Position numbers and translations under genes: made by a program | Shown here: piece by piece, positions 21,021 to 29,965 of the stretch | Layout of the letters: every line of letters begins with the position of its first letter | Numbering within the stretch: the first letter of the stretch is position 1 | NCBI RefSeq assembly: GCF_025964975.1 | Contig: NZ_JAOPXV010000149.1 | Location: 1 to 55,081, forward strand | Direction: 5' to 3' | DNA from: Nocardioides sp. | GTDB lineage: Bacteria > Actinomycetota > Actinomycetes > Propionibacteriales > Nocardioidaceae | DNA: 55,081 bases | Notes under the pieces: model-generated | What the model saw: only the letters and a program-made list of their open reading frames with translations | Database searches by the model: none | What the model was told of the DNA's origin: nothing

Positions 21021-21995
21021 GTGACCACCACTCCCTTGAAGGTCGCCGTCACCGGCGCAGCCGGTCAGATCGGCTACAGCCTGCTCTTCCGTCTCGCCGC
21101 CGGCGCCCTGGGCGACCGCCCGATCGAGCTCCGCCTGCTGGAGATCGAGCCGGCCCTGCCCTCCCTCGAGGGCGTCGTGATGGAGCTCGACGACTGCGCC
21201 TTCCCGCTGCTGGCCGGCGTCGAGATCGGTGCCGACCCGGCGCCCATCTTCAACGGCGTCAACGCCGCCATGCTGGTGGGTGCCATGCCGCGCAAGGAGG
21301 GCATGGATCGTGCCGACCTGCTGGCGGCCAACGGCAAGATCTTCACCGGTCAGGGCAAGGCGCTCAACGACAACGCCGCCGACGACGTCAAGGTGCTCGT
21401 GACGGGCAACCCGGCCAACACCAACGCACTGATCGCGCTCAGCAACGCCCCCGACATCCCGCGCGAGCGCTTCAACGCCCTCACCCGGCTCGACCACAAC
21501 CGCGCCAAGACGCAGCTTGCCAAGAAGCTGGGCGTGGCCGTCACGGAGATCGAGAACCTCGCGATCTGGGGCAACCACGACGACTCGATGTATCCCGACC
21601 TCTTCAACACCATGGTCGGCGGCCGCCCGGCGGCCGAGCAGGTCGACGAGGCCTGGATCACCGAGGAATACATCCCCACCGTCGCCACGCGCGGCGGCGC
21701 GATCATCAAGGCGCGCGGCTCCTCCTCCGCTGCGTCGGCGGCCAACGCCACCATCGACCACATGCGGGACTGGCTCAACGGCACCTCGGAGTGGGTGTCG
21801 ATGTCGGTTCCGTCCGACGGCTCCTACGGCGTCACCACGGGCATCGTCTCGTCGTTCCCGTGCACGGTCACCGACGGTGAATACAAGATCGTCGAGGGCA
21901 TCGAGCTCAACGACTTCTCCAAGGAGCGGATCGCCGCGTCGGTCGCCCGCCTCGAGTCCGAGCGTGACCAGGTCACCGAGCTCGGCCTCATCTAG
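21021..21995 (+). CDS. mdh: Malate dehydrogenase
   Basis: A 324-residue NAD-dependent enzyme interconverting malate and oxaloacetate. The nucleotide-binding loop [15 protein letters not shown] lies at the N-terminus, and catalytic-site stretches TRLDHNRAK and [12 protein letters not shown] (histidine of the Asp-His pair) are present, typical of the cytosolic-like MDH of actinobacteria. The GTG start at 21021 has a strong AGGAG 5 bp upstream. It is monocistronic: a strong hairpin follows 21 bp after the stop. Confidence 0.96.
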   Translation: MTTTPLKVAVTGAAGQIGYSLLFRLAAGALGDRPIELRLLEIEPALPSLEGVVMELDDCAFPLLAGVEIGADPAPIFNGVNAAMLVGAMPRKEGMDRADLLAANGKIFTGQGKALNDNAADDVKVLVTGNPANTNALIALSNAPDIPRERFNALTRLDHNRAKTQLAKKLGVAVTEIENLAIWGNHDDSMYPDLFNTMVGGRPAAEQVDEAWITEEYIPTVATRGGAIIKARGSSSAASAANATIDHMRDWLNGTSEWVSMSVPSDGSYGVTTGIVSSFPCTVTDGEYKIVEGIELNDFSKERIAASVARLESERDQVTELGLI

Positions 21996-22015
21996 CTCAC
22001 AGCATCTGCTCCACA

Positions 22016-22053
22016 GCCTCGACCCGCCTGAGTGATTCGTGGCGGGTCGAGGC
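22016..22053. terminator. Strong hairpin terminator between mdh and the DUF3017 gene
   Basis: A perfect 13-bp stem, GCCTCGACCCGCC (22016-22028) with GGCGGGTCGAGGC (22041-22053), and a 12-nt loop. An outer pair CTGCTCC (22006-22012) / GGAGCAG (22060-22066) extends the structure. It lies between convergent genes and can serve both; no U-tract is obvious, as is common in high-GC actinobacteria. Confidence 0.85.
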
Positions 22054-22071
22054 GATTTCGGAGCAGCTTCG

Positions 22072-22497
22072 CTAGAACCCCGGCTGGTCCGGGATCGAGG
22101 TCGCCAGGAAGATCAGGGCAGCGCCGAGTCCCGTGAGCAGGACCATGTCCAGGGCCTTGTGGCGGACGGCGAGCATGCCGGCGTCCTGGGGCGCCAGCAG
22201 CATGCGTACGACGGCGGCCGCGATCAACGCTCCGCCCACCATGCGGATCCCGAGCCGCCAGTCGCCACTCGTGACCACGACGAGCCCGGCGACCGTGACC
22301 GCGAGCACGCAGATGTAGAAGGCGCCCCCGATGGTCGAGGGATAACGCCGCTCCTGAGGGCCGTACCCGGGGTGGTCTCCGTCGACGAGGTCCTCGGCCG
22401 AGATCGGCGGCACGCTCTCGGGCGGCGCGATCCAGCTCTCGTCGCGCGACCGCTCGACGCTCTCGTCGGGCGGCGAATCGGGGGCAGGGTCGGTCAC
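22072..22497 (-). CDS. DUF3017 domain membrane protein
   Basis: A 141-residue protein with an acidic, Pro-rich N-terminal cytoplasmic part and three hydrophobic helices (around TIGGAFYICVLAVTVAGLVV, IRMVGGALIAAAVVRMLL and MVLLTGLGAALIFLA). This is the DUF3017 type, commonly found next to folD in actinobacteria (the same adjacency as Rv3355c-Rv3356c). I prefer the GTG at 22495-22497 because it starts 10 bp after the folD stop; an in-frame ATG inside folD would add 15 residues. Function unknown. Confidence 0.85.
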   Translation of the reverse strand: MTDPAPDSPPDESVERSRDESWIAPPESVPPISAEDLVDGDHPGYGPQERRYPSTIGGAFYICVLAVTVAGLVVVTSGDWRLGIRMVGGALIAAAVVRMLLAPQDAGMLAVRHKALDMVLLTGLGAALIFLATSIPDQPGF

Positions 22498-22507
22498 AGG
22501 GGTCCCG

Positions 22508-23356
22508 TCATGGGGTGGTGTTCTGCTCGGCGATCTCCACAATATTGCTCAGCAGCATCGCGCGGGTCATCGGACCGACACCCTTCGGGTTGGGCGAGAC
22601 CCAGCCGGCCACGTCCCAGACGTCCTGCGCCACGTCACCGGTGATCTTGCCGTCGACGCGGGAGACCCCGACGTCCAGCACGGCCGCACCGGGCTTGACC
22701 ATGTCGGCGGTGATGATGCCGGGCACACCCGCAGCGGCCACGACGATGTCGGCCGTCCTCACGTGGGCTGCGAGGTCCGTTGTCCCGGTATGGCACAGGG
22801 TGACGGTCGCGTTCTCCGAGCGTCGGGTCAGGAGCAGGCCGAGCGGACGGCCGACGGTGAGTCCACGGCCGACGACGACCACCTCGGCGCCGGCGATCGG
22901 CACGCCGTGGCGGCGGAGCAGCTCGATGGCGCCGACCGGGGTGCACGGCAGTGGCCCGGCCTTGCCGAGCACGAGCTTGCCGAGGTTGGTCGGGTGCAGG
23001 CCGTCGACGTCCTTGTCCGGGTCGACGCGCGAGAGCAGCGCGAACTCGTCCAGCCCGGTGGGCTGCTGGACGAGGAAACCGGTGCACGCCGGATCGGCGT
23101 TCAGCTCGTCGATCACGTCCTCCACCTCCGCCTGGGTCGCCGTCGCGGGCAGGTCGCGGCGGATCGACTCAATCCCCAGCTCGGCGCAGTCCTTGTGCTT
23201 CGCCCCGACATACCAGTGCGAGCCCGGGTCGTCGCCGACGAGGACGGTGCCGAGCCCGGGTGTGATGCCACGGGCCCTGAGCGCGGCGACGCGCTCGGCC
23301 AGCTCGGCCTTGATGGTGCGCAGCGTGGCTGCTCCGTCGAGGGTCTGTGCGGTCAC
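22508..23356 (-). CDS. folD: Bifunctional methylenetetrahydrofolate dehydrogenase/cyclohydrolase
   Basis: A 282-residue enzyme interconverting 5,10-methylene- and 10-formyl-tetrahydrofolate with NADP. The catalytic Y-x-x-x-K motif appears in [24 protein letters not shown] and [17 protein letters not shown] (nucleotide loop) are intact. The start is the GTG at 23354-23356, with GGAG upstream; it overlaps the stop of the broken MFS frame (GTGA). 10-formyl-THF is the co-substrate of PurN and PurH encoded upstream in the same direction, so the cluster is metabolically coherent. Confidence 0.95.
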   Translation of the reverse strand: MTAQTLDGAATLRTIKAELAERVAALRARGITPGLGTVLVGDDPGSHWYVGAKHKDCAELGIESIRRDLPATATQAEVEDVIDELNADPACTGFLVQQPTGLDEFALLSRVDPDKDVDGLHPTNLGKLVLGKAGPLPCTPVGAIELLRRHGVPIAGAEVVVVGRGLTVGRPLGLLLTRRSENATVTLCHTGTTDLAAHVRTADIVVAAAGVPGIITADMVKPGAAVLDVGVSRVDGKITGDVAQDVWDVAGWVSPNPKGVGPMTRAMLLSNIVEIAEQNTTP

Positions 23357-24248
23357 GATGTCTCCAGGTGGCTGGCGGGTGAGCTGAGGGGCGAGTTGGT
23401 CGTGCTGCTGGTGGCTGTCGAGGGGGCGCCATGGCGCGCGAGGTAGCGCTCCGCGGCGCGTGCCGCGGGGTGGGAGACGGCTGCCGCCGTGACGCCGATC
23501 GCGGCAATGACGGCCCAGCCCGGGGCGCCCCACGTGAGCGCGAGGAAGGTGTAGAGCGCGGGGAACACGAGGGGCTCGACCTGGTGGCCCAGGCCCCACA
23601 CGCCTTGGTCGTCGCCGAGCCGTCGCGGGTCGGACAGCTCCGAGGTGAAGCCCAGTCGGAGGCCGACTGCCACAGCTCCGCGCCGGTGATGGTGATGTGT
23701 CCGATCCAGATGAGCACGACGGAAACCCAGCCCACCGTCTCGTGGGTCACGCTGAGGACCAAGCAGGAGAGCACGAAGGCCCAGCGCACCGCTCGCAGCG
23801 AGCCGTCGACGGAGGCCGCCCCGCGGGAGGCGCGGACCTGCAACAGCACGGCGAGCACGGTGTGGGTGCCGAACAGCCAAGCCAACAGGGTCTGCGGCGC
23901 ATCGGTGCGCTCGACGAGCCACAGCGGCACGACGACGTTCAGGAGCACCTGGTTGGAGGACAGCACGCCGTTGCAGACCGACAGGATGAAGAACCCGCGG
24001 TTCTTGAACGCCCCCGGCGAGACGTGCACCTCCGGCCCGACAGGGACTTCCACCGTGCGCCGGTGACCAGTGCCGCTGACGACAGGCCCAGACCGATCTC
24101 CGACCCGGTGAGCCCGACGATCTGGGTGAAGAGCACGGTCGTACCCGTGAGGAACGAGCCGGTGCCGAACGCCGAGAGCACCGACTGGAGCGCGAGGTCG
24201 CGCTCCAGCTTTCGTGTCCGGGACGAGGCCGGTGAGGAACCGGACCAT
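23353..24248 (-). pseudogene. Degenerate MFS transporter gene (frameshifts and internal loss)
   Basis: From the ATG at 24246-24248, which overlaps the purH stop, the frame reads [13 protein letters not shown] and then loses sense at an AAA run (forward TTT 24210-24212). In the next frame sensible sequence resumes (LERDLALQSVLSAFGTG, then helix-like FLTGTTVLFTQIVGLTG) to about 24060. There it jumps to another frame, directly into the C-terminal half (AFKNRGFFILSVCNGVLSSN and further helices), so transmembrane helices of the N-terminal half appear missing. A third shift at a G run (forward CCC 23651-23653) is needed to reach [14 protein letters not shown] and [13 protein letters not shown]. The frame ends at TGA 23353-23355. 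Total length is about 300 codons against about 400 for intact MFS proteins. Confidence 0.85.
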
Positions 24249-25834
24249 CAGTGGAAGAAGTGCCTCGCGCCGGTGAAGTACATCGTGATCCCGGCCTTCT
24301 CGCACGCCTCCACGACCTCGTTGTCGCGCACCGAACCGCCGGGTTGCACGATCGCCGTAACGCCGGCGTCGATGAGCACTTGGGCGCCGTCGGCGAAGGG
24401 GAAGAAGGCATCCGACGCGGCGACCGAGCCTCGCGCACGGTCGCCTGCCCGCTCGACTGCCAGCCGACAGGAGTCGACCCGGTTGACCTGACCCATCCCG
24501 ACGCCGACCGAGGCGCCGTCGGCGGCCAGCAGGATGGCGTTGGACTTCACGGCGCGGCAGGCGCGCCAAGCGAAGACCAGGTCTGCCAGCAGCTCGTCCG
24601 AGGCAGCGTCGCCGGTGGCCAACGTCCATGCGGCCGGGTCGTCGCCACCACCCTCGACGGCGGCGTCGAGGAGGTCATGGCCCTGGAGCAGCAGGCCGCC
24701 CGAGATGGCGCGCATCTCGACTCCCCCGCGCGCGGGCGGGGCGCACTCGAGCAGCCGGATGTTCTTCTTCGCCGCCAAGACCTCGACAGCACCGTCCTCG
24801 TAACCGGGCGCCACCACGACCTCGGTGAAGATCTCGGCGACCTGCTCGGCCATCTGCACCGAGACGGGCCGGTTGGTCGCGATCACCCCACCGAAGGCGG
24901 ACACCGCGTCACAGGCGTGGGCCTTGCGGTGGGCGTCAGCGACGTCGGGGCCGACGGCGATCCCACAGGGGTTGGCGTGCTTGATGATCGCGACGGCCGG
25001 TTGGTCGAAGTCGTATGCCGCACGGCGGGCCGCATCGGCGTCGACGTAGTTGTTGTAGGACATCTCCTTGCCGTGCAGCTGGGTGGCCTGGGCGAGACCC
25101 GGTCCGCCCGGCAGGTGTCCGTTGGAGTAGAGCGCCGCCGACTGGTGGGGGTTCTCGCCGTACCGCAGCACGGCGTCCTTGTCCCAGGTCGCGCCCATCC
25201 AGGCCGGGAAGCCCGAGCCTGCGGACGTGTCGGTCAGCACGTTGCCCATCCAGGACGCGACGTGCACGTCGTAGGTCGCCGTGTGCACGAACGCCTCGGC
25301 AGCCAGCGCCTTGCGCGCCTCGAGCGTGAAGCCCCCGGCCGCAGCTGCGAACAGCACGTCGGCGTAGCGGTCGGGTGAGGTCACGATGGCGACCGAGGGG
25401 TGGTTCTTGGCGGCCGCACGGACCATCGAGGGACCACCGATGTCGATCTGCTCGACGCACTCGTCGGGCGTGGCACCGGACGCGACCGTCCGCGCGAAGG
25501 GGTAGAGATTGCAGACGACCAGGTCGAAGGGCTCGACGTCGAGGTCGGCCAGCTGCTGGACGTGCGAGTCGAGACGGCGGTCGGCGAGGATGCCGGCGTG
25601 CACCCGGGGGTGCAGGGTCTTCACCCGGCCGTCGAGGCACTCGGGGAACCCGGTGAGGTCCTCGACCTTCGTCACCGGCAGGCCGAGGTCCGCGATCAGC
25701 TTGGCCGAACCGCCGGTGGAGACGAGCTCGACGCCCGCCTCGTGGAGCCCGCGGACGAGGTCGTCGAGCCCGGTCTTGTCGTAGACCGAGACGAGGGCGC
25801 GGCGAAGGGGGATCTGGTCAAGGCGTTGGGACAC
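24248..25834 (-). CDS. purH: Bifunctional AICAR transformylase/IMP cyclohydrolase
   Basis: A 528-residue enzyme of the last two steps of IMP synthesis. The N-terminal MGS-like cyclohydrolase domain (about 1-200) begins [17 protein letters not shown] and has STGGSAKLI; the transformylase domain has [24 protein letters not shown] and [11 protein letters not shown] prefer the GTG at 25832-25834, 5 bp after GGAG, over an in-frame GTG 11 codons upstream because that one falls in the riboswitch expression platform. The TGA overlaps the ATG of the broken MFS frame. Confidence 0.96.
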   Translation of the reverse strand: MSQRLDQIPLRRALVSVYDKTGLDDLVRGLHEAGVELVSTGGSAKLIADLGLPVTKVEDLTGFPECLDGRVKTLHPRVHAGILADRRLDSHVQQLADLDVEPFDLVVCNLYPFARTVASGATPDECVEQIDIGGPSMVRAAAKNHPSVAIVTSPDRYADVLFAAAAGGFTLEARKALAAEAFVHTATYDVHVASWMGNVLTDTSAGSGFPAWMGATWDKDAVLRYGENPHQSAALYSNGHLPGGPGLAQATQLHGKEMSYNNYVDADAARRAAYDFDQPAVAIIKHANPCGIAVGPDVADAHRKAHACDAVSAFGGVIATNRPVSVQMAEQVAEIFTEVVVAPGYEDGAVEVLAAKKNIRLLECAPPARGGVEMRAISGGLLLQGHDLLDAAVEGGGDDPAAWTLATGDAASDELLADLVFAWRACRAVKSNAILLAADGASVGVGMGQVNRVDSCRLAVERAGDRARGSVAASDAFFPFADGAQVLIDAGVTAIVQPGGSVRDNEVVEACEKAGITMYFTGARHFFH

Positions 25835-25854
25835 GGTTGCTCCATGAGTCGCTG

Positions 25855-25930
25855 CGGGGGGGAGCACCCAGGCGTTCGATGCTCCCTGGCTTCACTCCCC
25901 GGTGGTCGCCCACCTGCGCCAGTCGTGTGG
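25855..25930 (-). promoter_or_regulatory. ZTP (pfl) riboswitch in the purH leader
   Basis: Read on the minus strand, the leader holds CGACTGGCGCAGGTGGG (forward 25909-25925), ACCACCGGGGAGTG and then, after a short variable part, CGCCTGGGTGCTCC (forward 25861-25874). These match the conserved 5' (GACUGGCG...GUGGG...ACCAC.GGGGAG) and 3' (CCGCCUGGG) blocks of the pfl motif, which senses the AICAR-derived alarmone ZTP/ZMP. Expected targets are purH, folD and glyA. The 3' block ends about 27 bp before the purH GTG, so control of termination or ribosome access is plausible. Recognition is by eye; a covariance search would settle it. Confidence 0.85.
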
Positions 25931-25934
25931 GGGC

Positions 25935-25985
25935 AGCCTAGTCGACCGAAGCGGAGACAAGACCACGCAGTCGACCGAAGCGGAG
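25935..25985 (-). promoter_or_regulatory. Candidate purH promoter with a 17-bp direct repeat
   Basis: On the minus strand TAGGCT (forward 25935-25940) is a good actinobacterial -10 sequence just upstream of the riboswitch, with GTCTTG about 17 bp further upstream as a possible -35. A 17-bp sequence, forward AGTCGACCGAAGCGGAG, is repeated exactly at 25940-25956 and 25969-25985 (29-bp period); the first copy fills the spacer up to the -10. The arrangement looks like a pair of operator sites. No regulator is identified. Confidence 0.5.
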
Positions 25986-25991
25986 GTGCCG

Positions 25992-26597
25992 TCAGCCGAT
26001 CCGCACCAGGCGGCCGTCGACGTGCCAGCCCTCGCGCGCCATCCGGCCGACGGTGTCGACCAGCATCGTCCGTTCGCCCGCCTTGATCCGCTCGTGCAGG
26101 GTCTCGACGTCCTCGCCATCCACCACCGGCACCGCGACCTGGGCGACGATCGGGCCGGTGTCGACTCCCCCGTCGACGATGAAGAGCGTGGCGCCGGTGA
26201 CCTTCGCGCCGTACGCCAGGGCGTCGGCGGGGCCGTTCATGCCCGGGAACGACGGGGATAGCGCGGGGTGGGTGTTGACGACGCGGTCCTCGAAGCGAGC
26301 CAGGAAGTCGTCGCTGACGAGCTTCATGAAGCCGGCGAGCACGATGAGGTCGGGCTCGAAGCCGGCCACCGAGTCCGCCATCGCGCGGTCCCAGTGCTCG
26401 CGCGTGCTGAAGTCCACGACCCGCTTGACGAAGGTCGCGATGCCTGCCCGGTCCGCCCGAGAGAGCGCTTCGATGCCGTGGCGGTCTGCACCCACGGCGA
26501 CCACTTCTGCGCCGTATGCCGGATCCGCGCAGGCGTCGATCAGTGCCTGCAGGTTGGTTCCGGTGCCCGAGACGAGGACGACGAGACGACTGGTCAC
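25992..26597 (-). CDS. purN: Phosphoribosylglycinamide formyltransferase
   Basis: A 201-residue enzyme that transfers formyl from 10-formyl-THF to GAR in purine synthesis. The phosphate loop VSGTGTNLQAL is at the N-terminus; the catalytic Asn and His are in VVNTHPALSPSFPG and the Asp in VDGGVDTGPIVAQ. It starts with GTG (26595-26597), 10 bp after the DUF6350 stop. purH follows after 157 bp that carry its own promoter and riboswitch, so purN and purH are separately controlled at least in part. Confidence 0.96.
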   Translation of the reverse strand: MTSRLVVLVSGTGTNLQALIDACADPAYGAEVVAVGADRHGIEALSRADRAGIATFVKRVVDFSTREHWDRAMADSVAGFEPDLIVLAGFMKLVSDDFLARFEDRVVNTHPALSPSFPGMNGPADALAYGAKVTGATLFIVDGGVDTGPIVAQVAVPVVDGEDVETLHERIKAGERTMLVDTVGRMAREGWHVDGRLVRIG

Positions 26598-26607
26598 CCG
26601 GTGGATC

Positions 26608-27849
26608 CTAGGGCCCTGACGACGACAGTCCTCGTCGCTGCCACCAGGTCATGACGAGAGCCCCGACAAGGCCTCCGAGTCCCAACGCCGTGATCGAGGC
26701 GAGGAGCACGTCGAACACGTCAGGCCCGACGTGACGCATCCGTCCGGGCCCTGCGGCCCCACCGGACACCGATGCCAGGACGGCGAAGGCCACGGCGGCG
26801 GCGATCCCGCCTCCGCAACCGCGGAGCCCAGCGTCCAGCCAAGTCGGAGCGGGGTGCCGTCGCTGGAACCTCATGGTTGCTGCCGCGGCGGTCACCGGGG
26901 GCAGCCACACCATTGCGGAGAGCCAGGGGGCGGGCACGCCGGCATCCGGCAGGGCGGACAGCAAGGCGAACAGCGGGAGTGCCCCCAGCACCACTGCGTC
27001 GGGTGAGACCAGGGTGTTGCCACCGACTGCGAAGCCGGGACCCAGCAGGAAGGACCCGGAGAAGAGAGTCGCATTGGGCACGAAGGCGGCGTTGGTCAAC
27101 GCATAGACCGTGCCTTCCGCCGCGCTCAGGTGCAGCTGGCCCACCATGGTCGCCGCCTCGCCCACACCGACGGCGAGGGAGACGAGGAACACCAGGGTGG
27201 CCAGGGCCAGGAGCGCCGTCAGGATCGCGCGTGCGGTCGCAGCGCCCTGTCGCACCACGACAGGCACGAAGGTTGCCCAGATCGCCGCGCGACCCGAGCC
27301 GATGGCGATCGCGGGCGCTGCGAACAGCAGCGACATCGCCAGGATCCACAGGACGACCGGAGGGACGCTGGGCGCGGTCGCGACCGTGGACGCCAACGCG
27401 GCGGTCACCACCGCCACGACGGCGTACCCGAGGAAGAACGTGCCGGCCGCCATGGGTACCGTCAGGTCGCGCTCGCCGTCGGAGATCCGGTCGGCGTCCG
27501 GTCCGTGACCGGACAGCGCGTCACCCACGCGGTGAGCCACCCGCCACATCGACCACGCGCAGATCGCCGTGAGCCCCAGGGGAACGACGCCGACCGCCAC
27601 TCCCTGCACGGTGGTGCCCGATCCGTGAGCCATCAGCCATGCCAGGGCGCCCATGCGCATGCCGTCGCGGGGAGCGCCGTGCGCGCCGGCGTCGGAGGCG
27701 AACCAGCCGACGACGCCCACGGCGATGCACACCAGCAAGGGGGCGAGGGCAGCCACGGCCCCGCCCAGCGTGGCGATCAGCACCAGGGGTCGTTGGGCGG
27801 CTGCAGGGGCACCCGTGCGGTCACGGCGGTCGACGAGCAGTGAGGTCAT
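26608..27849 (-). CDS. DUF6350 multi-pass membrane protein (PerM-like)
   Basis: A 413-residue integral membrane protein with roughly ten hydrophobic segments and short loops; no catalytic motif is seen. Its place directly before purN and purH is the place of perM (Rv0955) in Mycobacterium tuberculosis, a membrane protein linked to cell division and persistence, and the general composition agrees (DUF6350). The assignment rests on gene order plus membrane topology. The ATG at 27847-27849 is divergent from the sigma-like fusion gene across 140 bp. Confidence 0.82.
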   Translation of the reverse strand: MTSLLVDRRDRTGAPAAAQRPLVLIATLGGAVAALAPLLVCIAVGVVGWFASDAGAHGAPRDGMRMGALAWLMAHGSGTTVQGVAVGVVPLGLTAICAWSMWRVAHRVGDALSGHGPDADRISDGERDLTVPMAAGTFFLGYAVVAVVTAALASTVATAPSVPPVVLWILAMSLLFAAPAIAIGSGRAAIWATFVPVVVRQGAATARAILTALLALATLVFLVSLAVGVGEAATMVGQLHLSAAEGTVYALTNAAFVPNATLFSGSFLLGPGFAVGGNTLVSPDAVVLGALPLFALLSALPDAGVPAPWLSAMVWLPPVTAAAATMRFQRRHPAPTWLDAGLRGCGGGIAAAVAFAVLASVSGGAAGPGRMRHVGPDVFDVLLASITALGLGGLVGALVMTWWQRRGLSSSGP

Positions 27850-27989
27850 GGCCCCGCCATCATGACGCGGGCACGGATGGTGTTCGGGTTCCCACGCCGG
27901 GTACGCCGCAGAGGCAGCGCCTCCCTCCGGCGCAGAGCCAGAGCCGGGGTGTGCGCGGGCTGCGGCGGATCACGTACCGTGGAAAGGTC

Positions 27990-29954
27990 ATGAGGAGCCC
28001 AGAGACGTTCGACGCGTTCTACGCCGAGACCCGCGACCGCCTCCTGCACGAGGCGTACGCGTTGACGGGTGATCTGTCGGCCTCCAGGGTCGCGGTGCGT
28101 GATGCCTTTTCCGTCGCCTGGCACCACTGGCGCAAGGTCTCGCGGCTCGAGGATCGCGAGGCCTTCGTCCGACCGCTGGCGCACCGGCGGGCCCAACGGC
28201 GGCACGCGGCGCGTCCGTGGCACCGCGACAAGGGCATCGACGACGACGTCCGGGCCACCCTGGATGCGCTGTCCAAGCTCAGCGCGCAGGAGCGCAGGAC
28301 GCTGGTGCTGAGCACCCTCTCCCCGATGACCCTCGGAGAGATCGCGCGCGAGGTCGGTCTCCCCCGGTCGGACGCGGAGCGAGTGCTCCAGACCTCGACC
28401 TCTCGTTTCTCCATCGCGCGTGATGCGGCGAGCACCGACGTACGCCCTCTTCTCGAGGCCTTGCTCGAACCCATCGCCGACACCAGGTGGCCCCGCAGCA
28501 CGATCGTGCGTCGTTCGGGCACCGCCCGCCGTCGCACGCACACGCTGATGGGCTCCGCCGCGGTGGTGGCGGCGCTCCTCATCTCCGGCACCGTCGTCGC
28601 CTCGGACGGCGTCGAGCCGAGCAGCCTGGACCAGGAGCGCGCTCTGCCGAGCGCGTCCCTGCGTCAGAGCCGACCCACCGCACCCCCGTCGCTCGCTGCC
28701 GAGTCCCTGCTGCAGGTCGACCAGGTCTCCCGGTTCGATCCCAGCATGACGTGGCGCCTCAGTGAGACGTCCGACAACCTGGCGGGTGACGGCTTGGTGA
28801 TGCCGTGCCAGCAGACCCGCTTCGCCGACCCGAAGACCGAGGACGACTTCCTCACCAACGCCAAGACCGATGGCGCCGGCGCCCTGATGCGGTCGTTCAT
28901 CGGCAAGACCAGCGCCGCGTCGACCGCCGGTGGCAGCGGCAGTGGCAGCCGCAGTGGCAGCGGCAGCGGCAGTGACAAGACGAAGAGGGACGGCACGTCC
29001 AGCAGCCGCCGGGACACTCGCGAGCGGGCCACTGCCGTCGAGTTCGTCGAGATGTCGGCCGACGCGAAGGCCGCGCAGACAGCCTTCACGACCGCACAAG
29101 GCTGGTACGCCGGTTGCCTCGACTCACGAGCCCAGCTCCTCTCGACCCACACGATCGGTCGGGTGGGCGACGAGGCGACGGTGCTGAACCTGCGCACCTG
29201 GAACAGGACTCCCGCCCAGATCGCCGTGGGCATTGCCCGCACCGGGCGGCTCACCGTCATCACCCTCGTCAGCACCTCCGGAAGGCCGGTGCCCGTGCAG
29301 GCGACGGCCGCCGGGGTGGCTGCTGCGGTCAACGCCGCGTGCGGGAAGGTTGGGGCCGGCGCCTGTGCCGGACCGCCCAAGGTGCGGCCCAGCGATCCCA
29401 TCGCCGTGGGCAGGCCACCCGGGTTGCTCAGCGCGGTCGACCTGCCACCGGTGGCCGGTGCTGTCGGTCCCTGGGTCGGCACTGACCCCCAGCGCGCCCG
29501 GGCCAACGCCGCGTCCACCTACTGCGACAACACGCAGTTCACCGGCAAGGGCGTCAAGCGCCCGCTGACGCGCACCTTCCTGTTCCTGGCCCAGAAGAAG
29601 ATCGACACCTTCGGGCTCACCCAGACCGTCGCAACCATGCAGGACGGGCAGGCGGCGAGCTTCGTCAAGGAGGTCCGCAGCCGCATCCGCCGGTGCGCCG
29701 AGGTCGACCTCGGCACAGAGGTCGACACCTTGGTCGACCGCTCGGGCAAGCGGACACAGCTGACCGTGTGGGACCTGGAGATCGAGATCTCGGACGAGAG
29801 GACCATGCAGTTCTGGATGGCGATCATGCGCGACGGCAACGCCGTCTCCCAGGTCGGCTTCACCCCCTCGGAGGGCAAGACGCTCCAGCGCGACGCCTTC
29901 GTCGCCATCGCCGAGCGGGCGCTGGAGCGCCTCAGCGACCTGCCCGGCGCCTAG
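27990..29954 (+). CDS. Sigma-factor-like domain fused to a transmembrane segment and tandem extracytoplasmic sensor-like domains
   Basis: A 654-residue protein. Residues about 8-75 look like ECF sigma region 2 (FDAFYAETRDRLLHEAYALT, ...VRDAFSVAWHHWRKV) and about 90-140 like region 4 (LSAQERRTLVLSTLSPMTLG, EIAREVGLPRSDAERVL). One hydrophobic segment follows at about 186-205. The outside part holds two candidate domains: about 240-460 with C273, C376, C451 and C459, interrupted by a Gly/Ser/Arg linker (314-328), and about 480-650 with C512 and C569. Both recall PknH-type extracellular sensor domains (paired cysteines, helix then beta strands), a weak visual similarity. The ATG at 27990 follows GGAAAGG. 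The downstream secreted gene starts 11 bp after the stop. A membrane-tethered DNA-binding regulator is inferred; target genes are unknown. Confidence 0.85.
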   Translation: MRSPETFDAFYAETRDRLLHEAYALTGDLSASRVAVRDAFSVAWHHWRKVSRLEDREAFVRPLAHRRAQRRHAARPWHRDKGIDDDVRATLDALSKLSAQERRTLVLSTLSPMTLGEIAREVGLPRSDAERVLQTSTSRFSIARDAASTDVRPLLEALLEPIADTRWPRSTIVRRSGTARRRTHTLMGSAAVVAALLISGTVVASDGVEPSSLDQERALPSASLRQSRPTAPPSLAAESLLQVDQVSRFDPSMTWRLSETSDNLAGDGLVMPCQQTRFADPKTEDDFLTNAKTDGAGALMRSFIGKTSAASTAGGSGSGSRSGSGSGSDKTKRDGTSSSRRDTRERATAVEFVEMSADAKAAQTAFTTAQGWYAGCLDSRAQLLSTHTIGRVGDEATVLNLRTWNRTPAQIAVGIARTGRLTVITLVSTSGRPVPVQATAAGVAAAVNAACGKVGAGACAGPPKVRPSDPIAVGRPPGLLSAVDLPPVAGAVGPWVGTDPQRARANAASTYCDNTQFTGKGVKRPLTRTFLFLAQKKIDTFGLTQTVATMQDGQAASFVKEVRSRIRRCAEVDLGTEVDTLVDRSGKRTQLTVWDLEIEISDERTMQFWMAIMRDGNAVSQVGFTPSEGKTLQRDAFVAIAERALERLSDLPGA

Positions 29955-29965
29955 GCTGCGGTCTC

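Noticed and set aside
28930-28980. Short GGCAGCGGCAGT repeats as a microsatellite of separate interest
   Set aside because: They encode the Gly/Ser linker inside the sigma-like fusion protein and are explained by it.
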